Source: an uncultured Lachnospiraceae bacterium
GTDB lineage: Bacteria; Bacillota; Clostridia; Lachnospirales; Lachnospiraceae
Direction: 5' to 3'
DNA length: 49,659 bases
Assembly: GCA_947037115.1 (NCBI GenBank)
Contig: CAMQTN010000012.1
Span: forward strand, 1-49,659
Positions 1 to 9,090 of the stretch are shown here, piece after piece (the first letter of the stretch is position 1; every line of letters starts with the position of its first letter). The notes under the pieces were generated by a model. The model was not told the origin of the DNA, did no database searches, and was given only the letters and a program-made list of their open reading frames with translations. A program made the position numbers and the translations under genes.

Positions 1-223
1 TATTCTCCCATACTTCTTCATATCAGTCGAGGTACGCACTATCTACCGTTTACGAAAGAGATGAGAGATTGTTTTAAGGATGCACTATAATTGAGTAAAC
101 TTCGCCGAAGATTGTGAACACTCATTTTACTCAACATCGCACTTGAGTAATACTCAACTTGAAGTGATTTTAGACGATTTCAGACGGTAAAAGGCGGTAT
201 TTCTGTCTTTCCCTTCCCAGATA
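1..223. other. Non-coding left edge, possibly the upstream region of a gene leaving the window
   Basis: No open reading frame here looks like a gene. On the minus strand an ATG at 21 begins an open frame (M-K-K-Y-G-R-I) that leaves the window after seven codons, so a leftward gene may start there. It has no convincing ribosome binding site, and a TATAGT at 84-89 is only a weak -10 candidate with no good -35. The main structure is a cluster of TTGAGTA half-sites at 91-157, listed separately. Together with the tsf gene (ending at 325) and its terminator this covers the 324 bases without a confirmed gene. Confidence 0.4.
91..157. repeat. Cluster of four TTGAGTA half-sites in two inverted pairs
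   Basis: TTGAGTAAA at 91-99 is mirrored by TTTACTCAA at 126-134, and TTGAGTA at 143-149 is mirrored by TACTCAA at 151-157 with one base between the arms. The 7-base core therefore occurs four times in 67 bases, alternating in orientation. This resembles an operator array for a dimeric DNA-binding regulator. The outer pair could also fold as a 9-bp stem. It lies upstream of a possible leftward gene starting at 21. I do not recognise the regulator. Confidence 0.55.
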
Positions 224-286
224 ACAAAAAGGCTCTGAAATCCTCATAATCACTTAGAAATGCGTGATTATAAGGTTTCAGAGCCT
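224..286 (-). terminator. Rho-independent terminator of rpsB-tsf
   Basis: Arms at 230-253 and 264-286 form an almost perfect stem of about 23 bp (AGGCTCTGAAA...ATAATCAC against its complement) with a short loop. Reading leftward, five T residues follow at 230-226. It lies 39 bases past the tsf stop codon. Confidence 0.88.
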
Positions 287-324
287 CATAATTTCTTTAC
301 AGTGTTTTGCTTTGCAAACTTCGC

Positions 325-1260
325 TTACATGCCCATCTGCTTCGCAACCTCTTCCGCGAAGTTCTCTTCCTTCTTCTCAAGTCCCTCACCGGTCTCAAAA
401 CGGACAAATCTCTTAACGGAAAGCTTTGCATTGTTTTCTTTAGCCACCTGCTCGATATACTTCGCAACAGTCTGCTTGCCGTCCTCCGCCTTCACATAAA
501 CCTGCTCTAAAAGACAAACCTCCTTGAGCTCCTTGTTCAGACGTCCGTTCACAGCGCCCTCGATCACCTTATCAGGCTTGCCTGCCATCTTCGGATCATT
601 CTTGATCTGCTCTGCAATGATCTCCTTCTCATGCGCCTTGAACTCCTCGGACACCTCGTCCGTGGAAACGTACTTCGGATACAGAGCCGCAACCTGCATG
701 GCAATGTTGGTAAGCGCTTCCTTCACTGCATCGTTCACAACATCCGTAGCTGCCTCAACGATAACGCCGATTCTGCCGCCGCCGTGCACGTAGGTCACTG
801 CGCAGCCATCCGCCGCAGCTACCTTCTCAAATCTTCTGATGCTTAAGTTCTCACCGATCACGGCTACCTTGTCAACAAGGGCATCCTTCACGGTCTTGGA
901 CTCATCCAAATGCCATTTCTCTGCAAGGAATGCTTCCATATCCTTCGCATCAGACTCCACAGCCTGCTTCGCCACTGCTTCCACATATGCCTGAAAGTCT
1001 TCGTTTTTCGCCACGAAGTCTGTCTCGGAGTTCACCTCCACGACAGCCGCGGTCTTCTCATCCTTGACCGCCACACGGCAAAGACCTTCAGCCGCAATTC
1101 TGCCAGCCTTCTTCTCCGCCTTCGCCTGTCCGTTCTTTCTCAAATATTCTACCGCCGCATCCATGTCGCCGTTGGTCTCGTTCAGAGCCTTCTTGCAATC
1201 CATCATGCCTGCACCGGTCATCTCTCTCAACTCTTTTACCATTGCTGCTGTGATAGCCAT
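325..1260 (-). CDS. tsf: Translation elongation factor Ts
   Basis: EF-Ts is the nucleotide exchange factor that releases GDP from EF-Tu in the cytoplasm. The 311-residue product has the expected family length. Its N-terminal UBA-like domain reads AAMVKELREMTGAGMMDCKKAL, and the family signature around TDFVAKNEDF follows near residue 80, ahead of the two-part dimerisation core. The ATG is preceded by AGGAGG, which overlaps the end of rpsB, and the two genes are only 5 bases apart, so they form a translationally close pair. A strong terminator follows. rpsB-tsf directly after the fla/che genes is the arrangement known from B. subtilis. Confidence 0.98.
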   Translation of the reverse strand: MAITAAMVKELREMTGAGMMDCKKALNETNGDMDAAVEYLRKNGQAKAEKKAGRIAAEGLCRVAVKDEKTAAVVEVNSETDFVAKNEDFQAYVEAVAKQAVESDAKDMEAFLAEKWHLDESKTVKDALVDKVAVIGENLSIRRFEKVAAADGCAVTYVHGGGRIGVIVEAATDVVNDAVKEALTNIAMQVAALYPKYVSTDEVSEEFKAHEKEIIAEQIKNDPKMAGKPDKVIEGAVNGRLNKELKEVCLLEQVYVKAEDGKQTVAKYIEQVAKENNAKLSVKRFVRFETGEGLEKKEENFAEEVAKQMGM

Positions 1261-1265
1261 CTGTC

Positions 1266-2003
1266 TTATTCCTCCTCTACTTTCTCCATCTCTGCCTCAG
1301 CCGCATACTCGTCAGCCTCTGCACCCTGGTTCGCCTCAACAACCGCATCAGCCATCTTGGATACAATCAGCTTAACCGCACGGATCGCATCGTCGTTTCC
1401 GGGAATGATATAGTCAAGCTCCTCGGGATCACAGTTTGTATCGCCGATACCGATCAGGGTAATGCCCAGTGTATGAGCCTCCTGCACACAGATTCTCTCC
1501 TTCTTGGGATCTACCACAAAGATGCAGTCGGGTGTTCTGGTCATATTCTTGATACCGCCCAGATTCTTCTCGAGCTTCTCCCACTCCTTCTTGATCTTAA
1601 TAACCTCTTTCTTGGGAAGTACCTCGAAAGTGCCGTCCTCCGCCATTGTCTCAATCGCTTTCAATCGCTCAATTCTGGACTGGATCGTCTTAAAGTTGGT
1701 GAGCATGCCGCCCAGCCATCTCTCATTAACATAGTACATACCGCAGCGTTCAGCCTCTGTCTTCACCGCGTCCTGCGCCTGCTTCTTGGTACCCACAAAA
1801 AGAATGGTACCTCCCTGGGACACAACATCAAATACTGCCCGGTAAGCCTCGTCCACCTTGCCCACAGACTTCTGTAAGTCGATAATGTGGATGCCGTTTC
1901 TCTCCGTGAAGATGTAGGGAGCCATCTTAGGGTTCCATCTTCTGGTCTGATGTCCGAAGTGAACACCTGCTTCCAGTAACTGTTTCATTGAAATAACACT
2001 CAT
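1266..2003 (-). CDS. rpsB: 30S ribosomal protein S2
   Basis: The 245-residue product is a full-length uS2. It starts [20 protein letters not shown] and carries the conserved RWNPKM and [10 protein letters not shown] segments and the FVGTKKQAQ stretch, followed by the [10 protein letters not shown] motif near residue 95. The last 20 residues are an acidic tail, as in many Firmicute S2 proteins. S2 binds the head of the small subunit and is needed for S1 or mRNA binding. A GGAGGT site sits just upstream of the ATG. The likely promoter is at 2132-2160, giving a leader of about 120 bases. Confidence 0.98.
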   Translation of the reverse strand: MSVISMKQLLEAGVHFGHQTRRWNPKMAPYIFTERNGIHIIDLQKSVGKVDEAYRAVFDVVSQGGTILFVGTKKQAQDAVKTEAERCGMYYVNERWLGGMLTNFKTIQSRIERLKAIETMAEDGTFEVLPKKEVIKIKKEWEKLEKNLGGIKNMTRTPDCIFVVDPKKERICVQEAHTLGITLIGIGDTNCDPEELDYIIPGNDDAIRAVKLIVSKMADAVVEANQGAEADEYAAEAEMEKVEEE

Positions 2004-2131
2004 GATTCTACCTCCATTTGGTTATCTGCCATATACCTTGCGCCTCCCTGCCACCCTTTCATCTGCGGGCACCGGCATGGGCTGGGTATATGTGATTGAT
2101 TGGATTACGTACGCCTTGCGCACACTCAAAT

Positions 2132-2160
2132 ACTATACCATAAAAAAATCCCCCATGCAA
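2132..2160 (-). promoter_or_regulatory. SigA-type promoter of rpsB-tsf
   Basis: Reading leftward, TTGCAT (2160-2155) and TATAGT (2137-2132) are separated by exactly 17 bases. Transcription would start near 2125. The -35 hexamer is the loop of the upstream terminator hairpin and the spacer contains its T-run, so terminator and promoter share the same bases. The match to consensus and the position before rpsB support the call; the start site is inferred. Confidence 0.65.
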
Positions 2161-2166
2161 GGGGGA
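2142..2166 (-). terminator. Terminator of the second motility operon, after the chemoreceptor gene
   Basis: TCCCCC (2149-2154) pairs with GGGGGA (2161-2166) around a 6-base loop, and seven T residues follow leftward at 2148-2142. This is the first strong terminator after flbD, about 26 kb upstream in transcription order. Confidence 0.85.
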
Positions 2167-2174
2167 AACCGTGA

Positions 2175-2222
2175 AAAGTGCTTCTATTGCCCATGCCGGC
2201 AGGCATTTCACAAAGAAGCACT
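2175..2222 (-). other. Stem-loop between the chemoreceptor gene and its terminator
   Basis: The arms are the 9-base AGTGCTTCT and its complement AGAAGCACT, starting about 2176 and ending about 2221. It begins a dozen bases after the stop codon of the chemoreceptor gene. Leftward it is followed only by TTTT, so it may be an mRNA 3'-end stabilising hairpin or an auxiliary terminator. Confidence 0.5.
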
Positions 2223-2234
2223 AAATTCCGTATA

Positions 2235-4319
2235 TCAGTTCCTGAACATCTCCACAATCTTTTTCAGCTTTATCACATTTTCCGAGTTGGTCTCCACCAG
2301 CTCCGCATTGCCTTCCACAAGCTGCGACACATCCTCTGTCTTCTGGGCTATGCTGCTGATATTGTCCGCCGCTTCCGCCACAGTCTGTGTGATATTGTTG
2401 ACCGACTCCGCGATCTCCACTATCGCACTGAGCAGCGTTTCCACTTCTCTGCCGATGATCTTCATATTTTCCTCAAAGTCAGAGGCATCCTGCGTATATT
2501 TCTCCGCCACGCCCATAAAGTCGCTGTAATCCCTGAGCACCGTCTCCTCCAGGAAGGAAACCGTCTCCTGCAGGCAGGACTCCATGTTCTCCACCGCCTG
2601 ATTTACTTCTGTGGTAATTCCATTGATGTTGCTCACCGTGGAGGATGTCTGGGACGCCAGACCGCCAATCTCGTCGGCTACCACCGCAAAACCTCTGCCG
2701 GCTTCACCCGCTCTCGCCGCCTCGATCGATGCATTTAAAGCCAGCAGGTTCGTCTGACCGGAAATGTCCAGAATGGACTGTGTGAGTTGATTGATCTTCT
2801 CCACCGCCCGCGCCTGCTCCATGGCCTCCGCACTCTTCTCCTGCACGCCCCGGTACATCTGCGTGGTCTTATTCTGCGCTTCGCCGGTCGTATTTTTCAG
2901 ATCGTCTGCACGCTGTTTGCTCTCCAGGGAAGCTCTCTCACCTTCTTTGGAATTATCCCGGATCGTCTGCGCCCGCTCCCTGATCTGGCTGACCGCATTG
3001 TTGACTGTTTCCATTGCCGCCGCCGTCTCCTCCATGGCTGCCGCAAGCCCCTGTGTCATCTCTGAGTTTTCCCCGCTCATGCCATGAACCTGCTCGGTAG
3101 TGTCGGACAGCTTCAACAGGGTATCCTCCAGATCTGAGTGGGTTCTCTGGATATCTGCCACCATGGAACGGAGACTTGCACGCATCTCTCTGAGGGAGTT
3201 CGCCATACTGCCGCTCTCGTCACTGCGTTTGCAGAGTTTGTCACTGTTCGCATTCTTGGCAAAATTAAACCGGGCCGTATTCGATACAATCTCGTTAATC
3301 TGGGTGATGGGTCTTGTAATCGCCATACCCATGATTGTCCCTATCACAATGGAAATCGCCACCGCAACCAGCATACCGATCAAAATCAGCACGGTAATAT
3401 GGCTTGCCGCGCTCTTCATCTCCGCTTCCGGCGCAGTCAGCACATAGTGCATACCGTTGGCAAGTGTTTGATAACACATGTCTTTTAATTCACCCTGATA
3501 GGTGTAATTGACAGGCTGTCCCTCCATCTCCGGATTGGCCAGCGCGCTTACCATCTCATCGGAATCTTCAAGCCCGGAAATCGCAGTTCCCGCCTCGATG
3601 GACTTATGGTAGGAAATATTGCCGTTACTGTCTGCCAGAAAGGCAAAACCGGTATCAAACACCGTGGCGCTGTCCACTGCCGCCGTAAATTTTTCAAAAT
3701 CGATGTCCATACCAATGATACCGATGGACTCTCCGTCTATGGTAATCGGTATCACATAGGACACCATGTAAACGTTAATGTTGGAATTTAAGTAAGGATC
3801 CATCCATGTCGGTTTTCCGTTCTGTACGGGTATGTAATACCAGCCCACATGCTCCAGGTCGTCCGGTGAATACATGGAAAAGTCTGTGGGCGTCAGCGCC
3901 GTAAACTCCTCGTCACCGCTGCTTCTGCTCCAGAAAACACCGCTGTCCGGTTCTGTAAAGTCGGGATTATAACGGATATATGCCGTCAGCGCACCGTCCG
4001 TATTGCCGCCCACTTCATAGAGCATCTCGCTCATGATGGCCGTAAAATTATCGACATAAGCCTTGCTTGTTTTAAAGGACTCCACATCTGAAAGCTGCTG
4101 GAGCGCAACATTGTACGCCGTGTTGACGGACTGCTCTACCCTGCCCATCTGTGCGTTGAGCTCGGAAGCCTGACTTGCGCAGACATACTGCATTTCCTTC
4201 CGGGAATCCGCATACACGGTCTTTCTGGAATTGATGATACTGACCCCGCCGCAAATGAAAGATGTCAGAATTGTACACACAATTACCGTAGCCAAAACTC
4301 TCGCCTTAATTGATTTCAT
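2235..4319 (-). CDS. Methyl-accepting chemotaxis protein with a dCache sensor
   Basis: This transmembrane chemoreceptor passes ligand binding to the CheA-CheW complex. In the 694-residue sequence, TM1 spans about 8-28, an extracellular double-Cache sensor about 33-300, TM2 about 306-330, HAMP about 330-385, and the cytoplasmic methyl-accepting coiled coil the rest. The signalling tip at about 521-556 includes [16 protein letters not shown] and [11 protein letters not shown]. The distal Cache pocket contains a W160-Y161-Y162 run, D174 and D204, which recalls amino-acid-binding dCache domains; the ligand is a guess. No CheR-docking pentapeptide is seen at the C-terminus. GAGGAG precedes the ATG. 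It is the last gene of the motility operon, ahead of a terminator. Confidence 0.95.
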   Translation of the reverse strand: MKSIKARVLATVIVCTILTSFICGGVSIINSRKTVYADSRKEMQYVCASQASELNAQMGRVEQSVNTAYNVALQQLSDVESFKTSKAYVDNFTAIMSEMLYEVGGNTDGALTAYIRYNPDFTEPDSGVFWSRSSGDEEFTALTPTDFSMYSPDDLEHVGWYYIPVQNGKPTWMDPYLNSNINVYMVSYVIPITIDGESIGIIGMDIDFEKFTAAVDSATVFDTGFAFLADSNGNISYHKSIEAGTAISGLEDSDEMVSALANPEMEGQPVNYTYQGELKDMCYQTLANGMHYVLTAPEAEMKSAASHITVLILIGMLVAVAISIVIGTIMGMAITRPITQINEIVSNTARFNFAKNANSDKLCKRSDESGSMANSLREMRASLRSMVADIQRTHSDLEDTLLKLSDTTEQVHGMSGENSEMTQGLAAAMEETAAAMETVNNAVSQIRERAQTIRDNSKEGERASLESKQRADDLKNTTGEAQNKTTQMYRGVQEKSAEAMEQARAVEKINQLTQSILDISGQTNLLALNASIEAARAGEAGRGFAVVADEIGGLASQTSSTVSNINGITTEVNQAVENMESCLQETVSFLEETVLRDYSDFMGVAEKYTQDASDFEENMKIIGREVETLLSAIVEIAESVNNITQTVAEAADNISSIAQKTEDVSQLVEGNAELVETNSENVIKLKKIVEMFRN

Positions 4320-4347
4320 AACTTCACTCCTCTTGTAATCTTTCTTA

Positions 4348-5094
4348 TCACTGGCCCGTCACAATTCTCGCGATCTGTTCGTCGGTTGCGCCTTCCGGAA
4401 TCTGAAAAGTCCCGGTTCTCAGTTTCTTGTCATAACCGTGTTCGCACAGATAAGTGTCATAGGAAGCCGCTGAAGACACAAGCCCCGCCGTCTCCAGTTT
4501 TTTCGCCACTGTGTAGGAGCCGTCCCCGCCTACGATGGTAACGCTCTTTGTCCCGGCGGCAGACGCTTGGTTTGTACCTCGGTTCCCACCCGTTCCGCCC
4601 GGCACAGGATCCGCATCATCGTCTCCCTCTGCCGCATCCGGCGCGGGACTCACATCATCATCCTGCTTCGTCATCTCATTGGTATCCGGCTTTGGTCTGG
4701 TCTCCGAGGACGCCGCAGAAGTGACAGTCTGCGCAGGCTCCGGCGTATCCACTGTCGGTTTCTGCTCCGCTGCGGCCGCCGGCGCTGTCCCGGAAGGGTC
4801 CGGAACCTTTGCTTCATCCGTCTTCCCGGCCGCCGCCTCCGCTTCCGCCTTCAACGCGATATCTTTCCTGACAGGCTCTTCCGGCTCCGCCGCCGCATCT
4901 TCGCTGTCCGGATCCTCCCCGGTCGGTTCAAGCAGGCGGCTGTCCTCTATCATACCCAGCTCCTTCGCTCTGGCTATCACCTCGTCGTCAGTCATTTCCC
5001 TCTTCTTTGTGCCGCCTGGCAGCGCAATCCCCATAATGACTGCCGTCACAATAATCCCGAGGCCGAGCCCCCGAAAGTAATATTTTTTCTCCAT
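4348..5094 (-). CDS. Membrane-anchored protein with a C-terminal MltG-like (YceG) domain
   Basis: The 248-residue product has a short positive N-terminus and one membrane segment (about 8-25), then a long Ala/Pro/Asp/Glu-rich, probably disordered stretch (about 35-180). A compact C-terminal domain of about 65 residues reads [19 protein letters not shown], then [19 protein letters not shown], then [17 protein letters not shown]. This resembles the LysM-like subdomain at the start of MltG lytic transglycosylases, but the catalytic domain is absent. An extracellular, peptidoglycan-facing role is inferred. A TTG start at 5109 is possible, but the ATG at 5094 sits one base after the upstream stop and 10-12 bases after GAGGG, so I chose it. 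It lies between the DUF6115-like gene and the chemoreceptor gene. Confidence 0.75.
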   Translation of the reverse strand: MEKKYYFRGLGLGIIVTAVIMGIALPGGTKKREMTDDEVIARAKELGMIEDSRLLEPTGEDPDSEDAAAEPEEPVRKDIALKAEAEAAAGKTDEAKVPDPSGTAPAAAAEQKPTVDTPEPAQTVTSAASSETRPKPDTNEMTKQDDDVSPAPDAAEGDDDADPVPGGTGGNRGTNQASAAGTKSVTIVGGDGSYTVAKKLETAGLVSSAASYDTYLCEHGYDKKLRTGTFQIPEGATDEQIARIVTGQ

Positions 5095-5095
5095 C

Positions 5096-6274
5096 CTACA
5101 TGCCCTCAAACAGGTCTATCACCAATTTCACCTCGCCAAGGCCAAGACCAAGTTCCTTGGCTATCGCCATATTGGACTTGCCTGCCTTGTGCAGCTCCAA
5201 AATCCTCTCATTACTGTTTCGCCCGTTATCATTCCCTTTGGCAAAACGGATATCCACCCCGCGCGGCTCCTCAGGCACAGACGCAGCATCCCTGCGGCCG
5301 TCAAACTGCCTCTGACCTCCATCAGGTTCCCGGTTCCCGAAGATACCCATCTGCGCAAACGCAGCGCTTGTAGAAAGCTCCGGCTCCTCGGCAACATAAT
5401 CAGCCTCCGGCTCATGGATGATCTCCACCCGCTTCGGGCGTATCGGCTGAAAGTCAATCTCCTCCTGAACTTCGACAGCCTCTTCCTCCTTCGCCGCAGG
5501 CTCCCACACCTGCTTCGGCACAGGTTCCCACTCCTGCTCCGTTACTGACTCCCATTCCGATTCCGGTGCAGATTCCGTCTCCGGCTCCTGGCCGGGAAAT
5601 GTCTCCTCATCCACAAGCCCGAATTCCCGCACTTCCTCTACCACTTCCGGCGAATAAGTTCTCGCACTGTGGATGGACCAGAGATCGGTCCGGGTATCCT
5701 CAACAGCGCCCATCACGGACTGCACAGCCTCCTGCACCGCATCCTGGGCTTCTCTGGCGGAAAGCTCCGCATTGTGAATCCGCATCAGGGCTCCCTCAGC
5801 CGCATTCTCCGCGTCCTTCGCCTTTTTGGCTGTCTCCCCGGCCGTGATTTCCGCATCCCGCACGGTCTGCCGGATCTCCTCCACAATCTGATTCGCTTCC
5901 CCGATACTGGCCATCAACGTCTCATGCTTATCATTCAGCATATCGTAAAGAAAGGTAACTTCCTTGTGATTCTTATTGATTTCCTCCAGCACCGTGTCCG
6001 AATATTCGTTCACTGCCATGATCTTCTCATTTGCCACGCGTTCCATGGCCCGTTCCGTCTTCTCTATCGAGTAGCCGATGGTCTCGTCCACGATATCGGA
6101 GACCCTTTCCCTGACGGTCTCTGTCTCGCCCTCCACCATTTTTCTGATCTCGGCCTCGCTGATCAGCCGTGCATCCTCGTTAACTTCCGTCTTTCCTTTT
6201 CCTGCCGGCAGAAAATACCCCAGCAGGAATATCACTGCGCCAATGATAATCAGAACGATCTCTATTACACTCAT
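5096..6274 (-). CDS. DUF6115-like membrane coiled-coil protein with a C-terminal HTH-like segment
   Basis: The 392-residue product begins with one hydrophobic membrane segment (about 4-25). A long charged region rich in heptads follows (about 35-205; EKTERAMERVANEKIMAVNE is typical) and should form a coiled coil. Then comes an acidic linker rich in Glu, Pro and Trp (about 210-310). The last 40 residues read as a helix-turn-helix (ILELHKAGKSNMAIAKELGL, then GLGEVKLVIDLFEGM). Proteins of this layout, with a C-terminal DUF6115-type helix pair, occur in clostridial flagellar clusters; the name is from memory of the family. The function is unknown. Its ATG has a good AAGGGAG site. It is followed one base later by the MltG-like gene. 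Confidence 0.75.
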   Translation of the reverse strand: MSVIEIVLIIIGAVIFLLGYFLPAGKGKTEVNEDARLISEAEIRKMVEGETETVRERVSDIVDETIGYSIEKTERAMERVANEKIMAVNEYSDTVLEEINKNHKEVTFLYDMLNDKHETLMASIGEANQIVEEIRQTVRDAEITAGETAKKAKDAENAAEGALMRIHNAELSAREAQDAVQEAVQSVMGAVEDTRTDLWSIHSARTYSPEVVEEVREFGLVDEETFPGQEPETESAPESEWESVTEQEWEPVPKQVWEPAAKEEEAVEVQEEIDFQPIRPKRVEIIHEPEADYVAEEPELSTSAAFAQMGIFGNREPDGGQRQFDGRRDAASVPEEPRGVDIRFAKGNDNGRNSNERILELHKAGKSNMAIAKELGLGLGEVKLVIDLFEGM

Positions 6275-6314
6275 GTTTCTCCCTTTCGTAATCCGGTCCT
6301 GCGCTTACCGGCGC

Positions 6315-6632
6315 CTATCCCTTGGCGTCAAAGGTGCTTACACCTTTCAGCAGTACCTTACCATCAGGCTCCTGTTTTTCCTTTTTTCTGCCACGGCCGC
6401 CGTCCCCGTGATATTCATTGCTGCCCTTTTCCTTGGCGTCAAATTTTTTCTGCCGGTTTTCCGCCTTCTCCCTCTGGTTAACCCGCTGTACCTGTTTCTC
6501 CACCTGCCTGGTCACCACCTGCCCGAAATTGGACTGGTCCACCAGCCCCTTCGTGTCCTCATTGTGTTTAACAGTCGTAAAATCCTGGGCTCTTGTGATC
6601 TGGCCCTGCATTTCCACAAAACCTATCGCCAT
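6315..6632 (-). CDS. Small charged hypothetical protein of the flagellar operon tail
   Basis: I do not recognise this family. The 105-residue product has no membrane segment or signal peptide. Its N-terminal half (MAIGFVEMQGQITRAQDFTT, then a segment with NFGQVVTRQVEKQVQRV) could form an amphipathic helix. The second half is very rich in Lys, Arg, Glu and Gly and is probably disordered. It is likely a real gene: GAGGGGGAG lies just ahead of the ATG, it fits tightly between fapA (19 bases upstream) and the DUF6115-like gene (40 bases downstream), and codon use matches its neighbours. Co-transcription with sigD and the chemotaxis genes suggests a motility-related role. Confidence 0.7.
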   Translation of the reverse strand: MAIGFVEMQGQITRAQDFTTVKHNEDTKGLVDQSNFGQVVTRQVEKQVQRVNQREKAENRQKKFDAKEKGSNEYHGDGGRGRKKEKQEPDGKVLLKGVSTFDAKG

Positions 6633-6651
6633 AATTACTCCCCCTCACTTC

Positions 6652-8241
6652 CTAAAACGGCATCATCTTTACATCTCCCCGCTCCCTGACGAAACGGCAG
6701 TAGTGCGCTGTCTTCTGCACCACCATGGACACATCCCCGATACAGATCTTTGTTCCGGGATACACCTCGCCCTTCACGCGAACCATGGATTCCCCTGTAT
6801 TTGCCGCATTTTTCTGTAGTTCTTCAATCTCCCTGCCTGCAGCGGCTACCGCATCGGTTTTCTCTTTATTTAATGCCGCCATAGACTGTATCTGTTTAAT
6901 CTGTTCCGGACTCAGCTTTGCGCCCTTAGCAAGCTTCTGTCTTGCGGAGAGCAGCGTGGGCTGTACGGTCTGCAGCAGCTTCGTATCCTCCGCAATCTGC
7001 TTTTGCAGCTCGCTTATGCGCTCCTTAATTCCGGGATCGGCTCCAATCTCCACAACCGTATCCGCTCCCATATTGGAGCCAAGGGTTTTCACATTGACAT
7101 TTCCTGTCGCACAAACCTTTCCGCCCGTGATAAATCCACGTCTGCCGTCCACATTTACTTCTCCGCCCGCAGTCACCCTGCTGTGCAGGATTGATTCGGA
7201 AGCCACATATCCTTTCGCCTGTGCAGTCGCATTTTCCAGAAATTTTGAGATGATGTTGCCGCCGGCTTTCAGGATCCCCCTGCCCATACCATTCATGCCC
7301 CGTGCAATCACGATATTGCCGCCGGCTTCCAGAACGGCGCCCTCTACGACACCTTTTACCACGATATCACCCTTGGCTTTCACCTTAAAGTTAGTGGCTA
7401 CATTGCCGTTAATCTGTACGTTTCCTTCATAGTCAATATTTCCCGTGGAAGTATCCACATTCTCTACCGTCAGTTCATCGGAAACGAAAACAGCCCCGTC
7501 CACCAGTTCCACATGGCCATTGACTCGAGCGGTCAAGGTCATCTTATCCTCGGACAGGTCAATATTACGTCCATACTTTAAAGTTGCTTTCTTCACCTCG
7601 GCCGGCTGGATTACTTCCCCCAAAAGATTCATCCCCGGCGTACCCGGCTCCTCCGGATGCAGAACCGCCAGCACTTCACCCTTGTCACAATGATTTAGTA
7701 TATTCAAATGGAAGAAATCTACACTTCCGTCATTGTTTAATGTGGGCTTTGCCTTCTTATCCGTGTTAAATTTGTATTCAATATAAGCGTTTTTACCCTG
7801 GACCGGAGCTTTGCCTTCCGCCACCAGAATATCCTCGCAATACTCTTTCCGCTTAAAAAAGCCTTTGATGGCGTCCACAAGAATACCGCACTTGATGCCA
7901 CGAAGCTCCAGATCACTTATCATCTCCTGTGCAGTCATATCCTCGCCGCCCTCAGAGGCCGCATAAAACCTTGCATAGGCCTGCATCTTGTCAGGCCTTA
8001 TCGTCAGCTTATAACATTCTCTCTCTTTCAGTCTTGTCTCATTTCCGAGACGGATTTCCTGTTCTTCTTTCTCTGCACCTTCCACCGCCCGCTTTATGAC
8101 AGACAGTTCACAGGCGTAATCCTTCATCGTCAGATACTCAAGCACATCGAGCACATCGATCGGCTTTCCCTCGCCCGTAGGCGGGAACAGCTTAAGCGAT
8201 GACGCCCCTTCCCGGTTAACCAGTCTAAAATACCCGTTCAT
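6652..8241 (-). CDS. fapA: FapA-like DUF342 polymerising protein
   Basis: The 529-residue protein matches the FapA/DUF342 family. The N-terminal domain spans about 1-170. The right-handed beta-helix core (about 190-380) shows the characteristic short GxI/GxV rungs, for example VQINGNVATNFKVKAKGDI and VVKGVVEGAVLEAGGNIVIA, with GGNI repeated twice. A coiled coil (about 385-460) and a small C-terminal beta domain follow. Bactofilin-like self-assembly is known for this fold, and related proteins occur in flagellar operons; the exact role here is inferred. A GTG two codons upstream (8247) is possible, but AGAGG lies at the right distance from the ATG at 8241. It directly follows sigD. Confidence 0.88.
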   Translation of the reverse strand: MNGYFRLVNREGASSLKLFPPTGEGKPIDVLDVLEYLTMKDYACELSVIKRAVEGAEKEEQEIRLGNETRLKERECYKLTIRPDKMQAYARFYAASEGGEDMTAQEMISDLELRGIKCGILVDAIKGFFKRKEYCEDILVAEGKAPVQGKNAYIEYKFNTDKKAKPTLNNDGSVDFFHLNILNHCDKGEVLAVLHPEEPGTPGMNLLGEVIQPAEVKKATLKYGRNIDLSEDKMTLTARVNGHVELVDGAVFVSDELTVENVDTSTGNIDYEGNVQINGNVATNFKVKAKGDIVVKGVVEGAVLEAGGNIVIARGMNGMGRGILKAGGNIISKFLENATAQAKGYVASESILHSRVTAGGEVNVDGRRGFITGGKVCATGNVNVKTLGSNMGADTVVEIGADPGIKERISELQKQIAEDTKLLQTVQPTLLSARQKLAKGAKLSPEQIKQIQSMAALNKEKTDAVAAAGREIEELQKNAANTGESMVRVKGEVYPGTKICIGDVSMVVQKTAHYCRFVRERGDVKMMPF

Positions 8242-8255
8242 ATACACCTCTGCTT

Positions 8256-9041
8256 CTATTTTTTCTTGTCAGTATCTATCAGAATCCCGATATAATCCCC
8301 CATTCTTCCTCTCATCTTCTGTAACGCCCTCGTGTGAAGCTGTGAAATTCTCGACTCGGACACTTCCAGTATATTGCTGATTTCCTTGAGAGTCAGATCT
8401 TCATAATAGTAGAGAAGGATCACCTTGCGCTCCTTCTCCGTCAAAAGTTCAAGCGCCTGTGCTAACATCTTCTTCAACTCGTCTCTCTCCAGAATCTCCT
8501 CCGGAGAGTCAAAGGCCGCGCTTCTGGTATTTCCGGCCTCGTTGGACACTTCGCTTCCCTGCTCCAAAAACTCGTTTAAGGACACCACGTTGGTGATTTT
8601 CATCTGGGACTGCCAGTCAAGATACTCGTCGTCCGTAATCCCAAGGCTTTTTGCGATTTCCTCATCCGTGGCACTCCTGCCGTACCGCGCCTCAATCTCC
8701 TTGATGGCCGCGTCAATCCGCTTCTGTTTCTGCCGGATGGTTCGCGGAATCCAGTCCATCTTACGGATCTGATCCAAAATCGCCCCACGTATCCTTAAAC
8801 TTGCATAAGTCTCAAATTTGACGTCTTTCAGACAGTCAAACTTATCAATGGCATCGATCAGGCCAAATATCCCATAACTCACAAGATCCTCATACTCCAC
8901 ATTGTAACCAAGATACATGCTGAGACGTCCGGCCACCACCTTTACCAAAGGCGCATACTCCAATATGATCTTTTCCCGTATCTCAGGGGACTTGGTGTTT
9001 GCATAGTCCTCCCAGAGTTTCTTTTTGCCTGTTTCGTCCAT
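8256..9041 (-). CDS. sigD: RNA polymerase sigma factor SigD/FliA (sigma-28)
   Basis: This sigma factor directs RNA polymerase to late flagellar and chemotaxis promoters. The 261-residue product has region 2 (about 22-95, with YNVEYEDLVSYGIFGLIDAI and the KFETYASLRIRGAILDQIRK segment that melts and reads the -10), region 3 (about 110-165) and region 4 (about 195-255, with LTEKERKVILLYYYEDLTLK and a helix-turn-helix ending ESRISQLHTRAL). It lies after cheD, as in B. subtilis, here with one extra small gene between. One near-consensus SigD promoter is visible within the window (33372-33398). No anti-sigma factor flgM gene is in view. Confidence 0.97.
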   Translation of the reverse strand: MDETGKKKLWEDYANTKSPEIREKIILEYAPLVKVVAGRLSMYLGYNVEYEDLVSYGIFGLIDAIDKFDCLKDVKFETYASLRIRGAILDQIRKMDWIPRTIRQKQKRIDAAIKEIEARYGRSATDEEIAKSLGITDDEYLDWQSQMKITNVVSLNEFLEQGSEVSNEAGNTRSAAFDSPEEILERDELKKMLAQALELLTEKERKVILLYYYEDLTLKEISNILEVSESRISQLHTRALQKMRGRMGDYIGILIDTDKKK

Positions 9042-9090
9042 CAGAGTTCCTGCTCCCCTTATTATTTACTACGGATGCACTGCCGTTCTG

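Noticed and set aside
2022..2078. 18-residue open frame in the rpsB leader
   Set aside because: No ribosome binding site before its ATG and no pattern of a leader peptide; chance is likely.
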